Shown: in pieces, positions 11,966-21,186 of the stretch
Layout of the letters: each line of letters starts with the position of its first letter
Position numbering within the stretch: position 1 is the first letter of the stretch
Source of the DNA: Volvox africanus
Lineage: Eukaryota; Chlorophyta; Chlorophyceae; Chlamydomonadales; Volvocaceae
Direction: 5' to 3'
Length of the DNA stretch: 64,000 bases
Assembly (NCBI GenBank): GCA_030268105.1
Contig: BSDZ01000040.1
Location: 124,001-188,000, forward strand
The notes under the pieces: model-generated
What the model saw: only the letters and a program-made list of their open reading frames with translations
Database searches by the model: none
What the model was told of the DNA's origin: nothing
Position numbers and translations under genes: made by a program

Positions 11966-14724
11966 TTGGGGCCAGTGTTCTCTTTCTACGCCATCTGCCT
12001 CATCTCTTACGGAAATTGAACCGCCAAGGTCTGCTGGCCTTCCTGGACTTCGCAAAAGCTTATGACACAGTGGACCGCAACTTCCTGATGGGGGCGATGG
12101 AGGCGATGGGAGCAGGCCCACAGCTTTGCAGTTGGACCCGGATATTGCTTAGCAACACGCGGGCAAGAGCCATGGTGAACGGTTTCAAATCCAGGCTTGT
12201 TAAAATGGAAGCAGGGGTAAGACAGGGTTGCCCTCTAGCACCCCTGCTGTATCTCTTTGTTGCCCAGGCCTTGTTCAGCTGGCTAAAGAGCCAAGAGATA
12301 GGCCTCCGCCTATTGCCTTCAGATGAAGACAGGGTCACAGCCTGTCAGTTTGCTGATGATGCAGAAGTGGCCCTTGAAGGAGAGGAATCCGTGCCAGCCT
12401 TCCTTGAAGCCATGGATACTTTTGCCCGGGCATCAGGTCAACGCCTGAACCTGGATAAGATGGAAATCCTACCCATAGGGGCTGTGGACGACCACCATCA
12501 GGGAAGCACAATAAATGGCCTGAAGGTGGTCACCACTGCGACAGCCCTTAACTTGCCAATGGACAACCAACTGCAGCCGCCCCAACCAGACTGGCCGGAG
12601 ATGCTAGCCCTGGCCTACACGAGGATGCAACGCCTAGCCCATTATCCGCTCTCTGCCTTTGGTCGGGCTGCAGCAGTCTCCAACTATTGCCTGCAAACAG
12701 TCACTTGGCATATGGAGCATGGTGGACCACCTCCAGATACCACTCTGACCTACATTGAACGCTTAGCTGCTCGCCTTGTAGATCGGAAACAGGGCCCAGA
12801 AGACCAGGGCCAGCGCTTCACTGGAGTACCTAGCAGACTCTTGGTGGGACACCCATCAACTGGTGGTTTTGGCCTACTGCCCCTCAGGCAACACATTCGG
12901 GCAAGACAAGCCATGTGGGCAGTGCGATTCATCCGAGGGGCCCTGATGGCCAGGAGAGAGAGAGAGAGGGTAATGCTTCTGGACACGGCGATGAATACGG
13001 TTGCTGAAGAAGAGGAAGAGCCAGTTACTAGTGGTAATGTTCGAAGCCTCCACCCCTGGATCCGGACCCTGGCCACCTACCTGGAGATCACCCATCCGGC
13101 CTTTAAACCTTGGGCCCTTACCACTGCCCAGGCAACTGGGCCCTGGCTGGGTGGAGAGACCTTGCCTGAGGAGATCAGCCGAATTGTAGGGGCTTTAGGG
13201 CACCTCCCACCACTAGAAGATGTCAGCAACCCACCTTTAGCCCCTGGAGACTGGTGCTGGGCGGCTGCTCTCTGGGGAAATCCTTTGCTGCCCAACAATT
13301 CGGACAATGGGGGAAGCATCAATGGTAACAACCACCGCCCAGGCCTGGAAACCCGTCACCCACTGATGGCTTCATGCAGAAAACTGCTCACAGTTGGGGA
13401 CCTGGTAAGGGTGTACGACATGCTGGAGCATGACCAAATACCCCTCCCTCAGTACATGACCTGGCTAGACTGGACCCAACAGTTTCTAGACCCCTCAGCT
13501 AGCCCCACCCAACTGCGAGACAAGGAGTCTACCCGTATGGCTCTCTCGGCTCTATGCAACGATATCAGCCCGGCATGGATAGCAGCAGCACGGAAGGTAG
13601 TCAACCGCTTACAACCCCAACAGCCGGACAGGGTGGAGGACAGAATGCAGCAGCAGATGCCAGCACCACCAGACCGCACCACAGTCATGGCCATGATCGT
13701 CAGGCGTTTGGGCTGGAGATTGCCAGGGGACTCGGGTATAGTGCCTCTCTACAACCTCACGGTAAGCCAAGCTACTCAGCTGCAAGGGGTTTCAACAGCG
13801 GAGGAGCGATTGGAGCTCTTGTCAGCTTTTGTGCAGGAGGCGCAAGGGATGCCAACAGACGGTCCAGCTCCTCCCTGTCCTGTCACTAACCTCCAGCGCT
13901 TTCAGGCAACCCTAGACAGGCTGTGGACAGCAGTTCGGTGGGAAAATAAAAACAAAGAGACGCTGTGGCGTTTGGTGGTCGATGGGATACCCATACCTGG
14001 CAACACACATCTTTCCAGGGTGCCCATCAAACCATGTGGGTGTGGCAGCTATGGAGCTGATACTGATCAACCTTGCTCCCCACGCCTGCACCACTTCTGG
14101 GAGTGCCCTATAGCCAAGGCGGTGCGAGAACAGATTGACAGACATCTGCCATTGCCGACATCAGCCACCATTGAAGGGGGCTTGACCAGGCAACAGCTAT
14201 GGCTTGTCCAAGCACCTCCCGGTTGCGAGCAGGCCCCATGGGACGTGATAGCTTTGGCAGCCTTATCTTCTATGGAATATGGCAGGCACTGTCTCCGGGC
14301 GGCAACAAGAGAACACAGGCCACAGTGGCCTTCTACCCACAGACGGCGGCAGCAACAACAGACCCACACAGCAGAGCAGGGACCCCGTCAACGGGCTATT
14401 ACTGACTTCTTCAACCGTTCAGGGGGGTTCCCTCAAGAGGAAGAGGAAGATGCCAACACCCATCCAATCATCTCTACGACACAGCCAGCAATGGACACTC
14501 CAACACAAACAGCAACCTCACCCCTGGACCGTGCACAGGCCCGTACAGTTGCCGACTTTTGGGCACGCTTGCATTCTTTTGCAGCGTTGGGAATACCTCA
14601 CTATGGCTGGGATCAAGTGGGACCACAACATCCCATCCTAGCCATAGTTGGCACGCAAATGCGGTGTGCAGATCCGGTTGACATCACCAACCATGGAGCA
14701 GCAAGAACAGAGCAGGGGCTTTAG
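11966..14724 (+). pseudogene. LINE reverse transcriptase, N-terminally truncated
   Basis: An open frame of over 900 codons, with no authentic start, begins inside the reverse transcriptase. RT motif A is FLDFAKAYDTVDR, followed by VRQGCPLAPLLYLFV and the catalytic box QFADDAEV (motif C). The thumb region and a long C-terminal part follow. The C-terminal part has a Cys/His cluster (CGCG…C…HHFWECPIAKAV, about 14035-14120) like the zf-RVT knuckle of L1-type plant and algal LINEs. The RT fingers and the apurinic endonuclease are missing, so the copy cannot retrotranspose by itself. The remaining frame has no internal stop, which suggests a young insertion. Any protein would start at an internal codon. 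Confidence 0.88.
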
Positions 14725-15392
14725 GGCAGGAGTTTTGAGGAGGAGGTTCTGTGGGAGGAAAGGGGGAGAGTGAGGGAGGTAGAGACAAGGAGAGGACGGT
14801 CTAGATCTTGAGGAGGGGAAGGGAGAGGGTGGAGGGTTTCGTGGCTAGAGGTTCCTGTGTCCAGGCTTCGGGGCCTTAGGGTTTTAGGGGGGTTCAGCGA
14901 GAGAGGTCTTTCCTTGTTGTGCAGTTCAGGTGTCTGCGGGGCCAGCTTTGGGTGGGGCCGGAAGGCTTTCTAGGGGGGCGCCAGTTCGGCTTGTCATCCC
15001 CCCCTCCGCCTCTTGTTGGGTTCTTCTGGCTTGGCTGTGGAAGGGTGTGCTTTCCTGCTGGTGCTTCTCCTCTGAGGGGAACTGTGTGTGTCTGCCAGGC
15101 TCCTGTCTAGTCAGTGTCGGGTTAGAGGAGAGGTTTCCCCGTCCTTTGAGCAGCTAGGTGTCCCCCGTTTTCTGTTGGGCCTTCCTGTGGTTTCTTGGTA
15201 GCCCTGAGTGCTCTGTGAGTGGCCAGGCGAGAGCCTATGAGGGCTCGCTGGCCCTAGTGAGAGGGGGAGCACGTGGCAGGACAGACAGACAAAGCCACGT
15301 GTTCCTCCCCTGCGCTGTGGCTCGGTCCGGTCAGGACCCCCGGTGCTCGTCTTTGAAGGGCGAGTCGCCCACAGTGTAACACCCAATACACA
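14725..15392 (+). other. LINE 3' untranslated region
   Basis: Non-coding sequence after the RT stop, G/T-rich on this strand, ending …GTAACACCCAATACAC at the target duplication. It contains one TTAGGGTTTTAGGG stretch that resembles plant and algal telomere repeats but is isolated. No second ORF is evident. Confidence 0.6.
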
Positions 15393-15910
15393 AAATATAT
15401 TTCTATCTGCATACATAGAGATTTATAGCTATCTATCTATCTATCCATCTATCTATCTATCCATCTATCCATATGTGTATCTACATCGAGGTGTACTACG
15501 TATACAGACATCATAGATATAATATACCTCTCATCAATGAGCAGCAGGTGCGGCGGGTGCTTTTTTCACCTACACCACTGTAGGGGAAAATGCAGTGGCG
15601 GCTCCATCCTGCTGTATGTCATGCATGAGACTGCCTGTTTCTTTATTTGGCAGGTAGGAAGTGCACGAGCAGGGCATGCACATGCATGCCTCCATTGGCG
15701 AGCCTCATGTGTGATGAGTATCAAATGTGTGTGTAAATGTATCCAGATGCATCCAAAAGTATATAAACTGAGAAAGAGGTTATGTGTATGAATGTAACCT
15801 GCCACCAACCATTGGCTGGGCTACTTAAGGGCTAATGAAGCCTGAGTAGGTCTGACTGGCCTGCCAGACCTAATTGGCCCAGACAGTAGTTGGCAGGGGT
15901 ATATGTGTTT

Positions 15911-16302
15911 AGATGTAGACCATCAGACATTAGGAAGGCTGACGTTATCACGAGAAAGTAATCGTTACATAGGATCTGATAGCCAAAAGAAGACTGGATT
16001 GTTCACTCCGGAGTTGACACAAATACGCGCGTGTATATAGCACAACAGATTGGACTGAGCACGGATTGTTATGAAATGGTATATCAGTTGGATATAGCGA
16101 TCCATACTAGCAACAATCCCGCTGTTGTAGCTGTACTCGGCGGTAAGCTATCGACCCACGTTCGTACTGTTTGTAGTGCTATACGCCCAAGTATATGTGC
16201 CGACTCCAGAACGAACTATTCGGACATCTATACTATCAGATAATATGTAACGTATACTTTCTCGTTATTACGTCAGGCTTCCTAATGTCTGATAGTCTAC
16301 GT
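15911..16302. mobile_element. MITE-like palindrome, copy 4
   Basis: Array copy of the inverted-repeat element in the unit that also carries the non-LTR retrotransposon. Both arms are preserved. No copy follows in unit 5, because the array stops immediately before it. Confidence 0.65.
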
Positions 16303-17583
16303 CTCAATAGGTTATGTGTTGTACGCGGGTTCAATCACCGTTTACATTTATGAAGGCCGCAATGCATTCAGATATCATGAAGCATAATACAATCATATTA
16401 GCATGATATACTCGAGTATATCTAGCTAATCAGGCATGTCGCATCATCACTGTCGGTCAACATGTTTGACTCGAGGCTGATAATTAATGCGCGACCTATC
16501 CATTGGCATATTATATCACGTAATAATACTTTGAATAGTATTACCTCATCTGTGTCATAAACCATACGCGTATGCAAGAATGTGACGATCGCGATGGTTG
16601 GGTCGGCAACCGAATATCGATATTCGGACCTTTGCATATTGCATGCGTTGCATCCAATAATATCACGAATGACACGATATTTAGAGCAGTCTTACCAAGG
16701 TACTCACATTTGAGATCGTAATCCAGTGAGACCTGTACTGCACATCGGTATCATGACGTGATAGGTGTGAGGACGGCCGCCTAGAGACCGAAGTCGGCGC
16801 AACGCTAACTTTGGACCAAGTATTAGAGTACTTAACTCTATTCGATACGCATACATACGATATAATCATTTACATTCGGCCTGAGCTATTCTAGCATTCC
16901 ATCTGCAGCCGAGTGATGAACATTGCCCACGGGGTCTGACGGCAGACTGTAATTCTGTAACTGAAGAACATTGTAAGTTGAATCTTTCCTTGCTATTGAG
17001 TCTTCCGCTGTCTACTATTCGCATTGGCTTGCCTTGCTGTTCGTAAGCTTGGTACGCACGCAGCTAACACCTAGACGTGCAGAGCTAATACATGATTGAA
17101 GAAGGAAGGATACAACAAATTTGGTAGCGAGACCAGGTTGAATCATGATGGTTGCATTGTCCCTCATCGGAAGTAGGTTCTCGCGATGGCAAGCGACGAA
17201 GACACTCGCCGCAGCCCTTTAGACACCTTCGCAGAGGATCTCAGCCGCGCTGTTCTGGACGCCGCCGCTTCCGGTTTGTGAATCTAGACACCTGCTGATA
17301 AATAGTTGCCGCATTCTCGTTGCGAATCTGGCACTGTGAGTTGCAGGTGAACGTACGCCAACACTGAATGCGGTATTGGCTGGACAATATTTGAACGAGG
17401 AACAAATCAAGGCTTTGATCCAGAAAACTACTGAAATAAAGGACAACCTGACGGACTATATCGCTTATCTCCTTGGTCTACTCGGGAGTTCTGTCGGTAC
17501 GCGAATAGTCACAAATTCCTCTTACGTTACGTTGCTCTCAGGTTTATAGTAAATTCCTGTCTGCCCGAATAAGCTTATGCTTC

Positions 17584-18664
17584 ATGTCGGGACGCGAAGA
17601 TAGTTCCTATCTGGGCACCGCCAGCCAGCCCGATGGCGGCCTCGCTACTAGAACTGCTTTTGCTGATCCCGATACCGTTGGGACTCGTCTTATGTCTGAT
17701 CCTATCGTCCTTCAGACCCCTTCGCATTTGATTGTACCACTGTCGGCAGCGGCTACAACAAGTGAGGGAGTCGGAGTACAACAGGCCCCGGTAACACCCG
17801 CGGTTCAAGAACCCGTCGGAATACCGGAGGTAATGAAGTTGACTATCCCCGTGCCTAAGCTCAATATTTCCGCTGACGAAAAGGCAAAGAATTCAGGACA
17901 TAGCGTCGCGGATAGGACACGGGCTTACGTTCGTGATGCTAGGCAGTATTTGCAAGCGGTGCACGGCGGGGGATGCGACTCCATTAAATGCCTGTTTGTC
18001 GGGAATACCCTCGAAGGTGTTGCCAAGGACTGGTATGATGAATGGACAACCGCTAGGGGCAAGTATACGTTTGATAACTTGATCGATGCTCTTCTCGCTC
18101 GCTTTGCAACGGAAGTTCGCTCGCGTGGCAACGAGGCTCGTAAGACGCTGGCACAAGGCACGTACCACATGCGTCCACACGAAACTGTTCCTGCTTATCA
18201 GTCCCGTTTCGAGGCGCTGATAACACCTATCGTTAATTTTCCTGAAGAGGATCGTATCTTTTGGTTCCATCACGGTCTTACTGAATCCCGTGCATGATGG
18301 TGCACCACTGACCTTAGCGGAATTCCTTTCCAATCTTATGATGCCTTGGTAGCTTTTGCTAGAGGTGCAGAAGTTAGACATTTGGCGGGAAAGGACGTTA
18401 AACAATTTAACCCTCGCGTTCACGCGATGCGAGCGCAGGAACTGCCTTCGGAGTTGACGCCGAAGGACCAAGGTCCTGACCGCCAACGCCCCGCGGCAAC
18501 CATGCATACCGTTCGTAAGGAAAGGCGGTATGACAATCGCGGACGCCACAACCCAAGTAATCGTGGGTCTGCAGGAGCTGGGCCGAGCTCTGGCCATAGT
18601 AAAGGCAAACGAAGAGGGAGCACGCCATCTGTAGCTGCTCCGGGCTATTACCTCTTTCTTCCTT
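17584..18664 (+). pseudogene. Ty3-like gag remnant, copy 4
   Basis: Copy downstream of the retrotransposon-interrupted unit, with the same internal stop and shifts. One replacement near 17643 (TCT to GCT, Ser to Ala) is private to this copy. Confidence 0.75.
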
Positions 18665-18963
18665 CTCATTCTCTTTGTACATGTATCGCTCATCTCAACA
18701 GGGTGTGGCCAACCGGGTGTGGCGATGTTGTGTGCGTGCGTGCTGCTGCTCACCACTCCGCCATCTAAAGATTCTTGTGTGGGGTTAAGATCGCCCGGTG
18801 GGGCGCTGCTGTTAGCTAGGGTAGCGGCTGCGGGATGTCGGTCGTGTTGGGTTGGTGTTGAGTGGACGAGGGCGATGTTATGAAGGACACAAAGCGTAAA
18901 TAAGCAAACAGCGCAATACCATGTATGTATCTTCTTTGCGCATCTGATGCGTCGGGTTTCACA

Positions 18964-19034
18964 GCACCACTAGTCCATCGGTAGGATATTTGCCTTCCAA
19001 GCAAAAGAGCGAAGTTCGACTCTCCGGTGGTGCA
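18964..19034 (+). tRNA. tRNA-Gly(TCC), array copy 5, one T-stem mismatch
   Basis: The cloverleaf is as in copy 1, except that the T-stem reads CGAAG opposite CTCCG, giving one A-C mismatch in the middle pair. Acceptor, D and anticodon arms are intact and the anticodon is TCC. It sits in the last, incomplete unit. It may still be transcribed, but tRNA quality is doubtful. Confidence 0.6.
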
Positions 19035-19632
19035 GGTCCATTTTGCAAGGCATCAGTATATATCAACATATTTGCTGGGCTCCTTAATCATCAACGGACC
19101 TGTCACGATCCACGATACAAAAATATAAATATATTTCTATCTGCATACATAGAGATTTATAGCTATCTATCTATCTATCCATCTATCTATCTATCCATCT
19201 ATCCATCTGTGTATCTACATCGAGGTGTACTACGTATACAGACATCATAGATATAATATACCTCTCATCAATGAGCAGCAGGTGCGGCGGGTGCTTTTTT
19301 CACCTACACCACTGTAGGGGAAAATGCAGTGGCGGCTCCATCCTGCTGTATGTCATGCATGAGACTGCCTGTTTCTTTATTTGGCAGGTAAGAAGTGCAC
19401 GAGCAGGGCATGCACATGCATGCCTCCATTGGCGAGCCTCATGTGTGATGAGTATCAAATGTGTGTGTAAATGTATCCAGATGCATCCAAAAGTATATAA
19501 ACTGAGAAAGAGGTTATGTGTATGAATGTAACCTGCCTCCAACCATTGGCTGGGCTACTTAAGGGCTAATGAAGCCTGAGTAGGTCTGACTGGCCTGCCA
19601 GACCTAATTGGCCCAGACAGTAGTTGGCAGGG

Positions 19633-19856
19633 AAGAAGAAAGTAGCAGAAGGAAAACGTCCAGGACCAACCGTCCCTATGAACAACCAGATGGTGCTGGC
19701 CGAGCTCATTAAAAGACACGAGCCTAATTGGCAATCAAGATATTCACGGATATCTTCACACGTGGGTGATACGGGATAACGAAACCCATAACGCCTGATT
19801 GAGCCCTTTTCGAAAATCTCACTTACACCACAAACAGGATATGCAATGACCGATAA
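19633..19856. other. Junction segment after the array, unassigned
   Basis: Unique sequence that replaces the array abruptly after …TTGGCAGGG. Short open frames exist on both strands but none resembles a known domain. It separates the array from the bacterial-type fragment and may belong to either. Confidence 0.5.
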
Positions 19857-20288
19857 GGTAGTCAAGCGCTTTGTACGGACAACAGTCACGTCCAAACTCC
19901 TCAATCGTTAAAGATTCCATCAGTTTTTACTTTACATGATTTTTGGCTTGTTTGTCCAAGAGGCAGGTGTATTCAACGTAATTCAAAGCAAATATTGGAA
20001 TTGTGTGATGGTCAGGAAGATAAAAAATGTGCAAAACAATGTTGTAGCGGATATTTTACCGGTGATAAAGATTTATTTGAATCTGATTTATCTTACTGGG
20101 AAAGTTTGATAGCAAGCAGGATGAAATATACCAGGCAAATTGTAAATTATATAGATCATTTTATTGCGCCATCAAAGTTTCTGCTAAATAAATTCATTCA
20201 GGATTTTTCTGTTCCAAAGGAAAAAATTTCATATCTTGATTATGGTTTTACCCTCAATCGTCTTAAAAATAACCCCAGTTACGGATAA
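19857..20288 (+). pseudogene. Bacterial-type GT4 glycosyltransferase fragment
   Basis: An intronless, AT-rich frame of about 143 codons, open from 19857 to a TAA at 20286-20288, with no good start codon. It reads …IPSVFTLHDFWLVCPRG…, then a Cys-rich stretch (ELCDGQEDKKCAKQC) and …FIAPSKFLLNKF…ISYLDYGFTLNRL. This is the N-terminal Rossmann half of bacterial group-4 glycosyltransferases acting on surface polysaccharides: TLHDFW and the S-x-F-L/D-Y-G-F pattern are typical. The donor-binding C-terminal half is missing. Its composition differs sharply from the host genes. It is either a broken transferred gene, bacterial DNA joined in assembly, or a cloning chimera. Family call strong, origin uncertain. 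Confidence 0.7.
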
Positions 20289-20407
20289 GAGATTTTGGGT
20301 TTAGAGGGTTTGATTTGGTATGCGATGAGAGCGGCATCCAGTCGTACGGCAAAAGGTGCCCAGATCGACCCCATTACACTCTTGCCCTTACACCCTTAAC
20401 CTGGAAT
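20289..20407. other. Unassigned spacer
   Basis: Between the glycosyltransferase fragment and the dispersed element. It ends in AACCTGGAA (20399-20407), which is repeated after the element. I see no gene. Confidence 0.5.
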
Positions 20408-20707
20408 TATTGTGTGTGTGGGATAGGGGGGTACATCACCCGTGGCCACTAACCTGGCAGTCCCTACCTTCCCCGCTATTTTGGGGCACCCTCATCCGGT
20501 CTCCCATGCCGACTTCTCCGAAATCAGTGCTCTTCCCGGGTTCAGCACCTACCAACGGCATCCAGCGGAATCTGCCGAATCAACTAAGGCGTCAACTCCG
20601 CTCCTGGTCAGCTCGCAGGTCACTTTAATTGGGGTCGTCACCGTCCATCGACATGGGGGCACCCTGCCCTCAACATTGGGTCTTTGGCCCGCTCTTGGTC
20701 GGGGTAG
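20408..20707 (+). mobile_element. ~300 bp dispersed element, copy A
   Basis: Nearly identical over its length to 22948-23244 (shared GGATAGGGGGGTACATCACC near the start, CTTTGGCCCGCTCTTGGTCG at the end). AACCTGGAA flanks it on both sides (20399-20407 and 20708-20716), a 9 bp candidate target duplication. It has no obvious coding capacity, no inverted termini and no A-rich tail, so the class is open: short non-autonomous element or solo LTR-like remnant. Confidence 0.7.
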
Positions 20708-21186
20708 AACCTGGAACTCCAGGGGCATATTAGTCGTGCCATAACTGTCGTGCCTGAACACTATTGTGTTTTGGATCCAGATCCAGATCCAGATTAGATC
20801 CATACCTAGCTGTGTCCTGCCTTCCCCATGGAGGTTTTAGGATACGTCGTACACGCACATACACACGCATGCCATTGAGTGCGTAATTTCGGCATCCCCC
20901 CCCATCACATACACATTCCCGAACAATGCACCCACCCATACACACACATGCGCATGCACAAACGTCGTGCATAAACATACACGTATACCCTGATACCCTG
21001 GAGTCCTTGCACGCGCCGTTGGACACTGTTCTTTGTTTTGCGTTTTAGAATTTAAAATATTTTAATCCGAATCCGAGATTTGATGGCGCAACAGATCTTG
21101 GCCCGAAACCGATACAAAGATACGATCGCCTGCCATGGATCCGTGGATCCACACCTTAGTGGATTTAGACGATACGGATGATCCGT
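20708..21186. other. Intergenic, 3' flank of the channel gene
   Basis: No gene seen. It contains a short GGATCCAGATCC-type hexamer run (about 20772-20802), CA-rich stretches (20840-20950), and an AATCCGAATCC motif near 21064. The minus-strand channel gene ends at 21187, so its 3' UTR should lie here. I could not place a poly(A) signal with confidence. Confidence 0.5.

Larger units (their letters stand above)
11897..15392 (+). mobile_element. 5'-truncated non-LTR (LINE) retrotransposon
   Basis: Inserted in unit 4 at the AT-rich site that is intact in the other units. AAATATATTT occurs at both ends (11887-11896 and 15393-15402), a 10 bp candidate target duplication. The spacing of flanking units confirms an insertion of about 3.5 kb. 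The element starts inside the reverse transcriptase, and nothing corresponding to an endonuclease is present. About 70 bp of almost pure A/T (11897-11965) precedes the first coding sequence. A G-rich 3' UTR (14725-15392) follows the ORF and contains no poly(A) tail. Confidence 0.9.
1..19632 (+). repeat. Macrosatellite array, ~3747 bp unit
   Basis: The same ~3.75 kb sequence recurs head to tail: base 1 matches base 3748, then 7495, 11242 and, after a transposon insertion in unit 4, 18481. Copies differ only by scattered substitutions and a few small indels, for example a 14 bp loss near 16449 in unit 4. The array is entered mid-unit at the window start. It ends abruptly at about 19632, in the sequence just before the palindromic element, where unit 5 stops matching. 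Units 4 and 5 share variants around 11306-11333 and 18545-18572 that units 1-3 lack, so neighbouring units are most alike, as expected from unequal exchange or conversion. Each unit holds tRNA-Gly, a CTAT-type tetranucleotide tract, an inverted-repeat element, a small ORF and a gag remnant. Whether the array is subtelomeric or pericentromeric cannot be told. Confidence 0.95.

Noticed and set aside
14875..14893. Telomere-like TTAGGGTTTTAGGG (also similar CCCTAAAA words near 26190 and 42712)
   Set aside because: Each is only one to three units long within unrelated sequence, so there is no telomeric array.
1..19632. Array considered as a CRISPR-like or rDNA repeat
   Set aside because: The unit is 3.7 kb with coding and tRNA content. 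No short direct repeats with unique spacers and no rRNA sequence are present.
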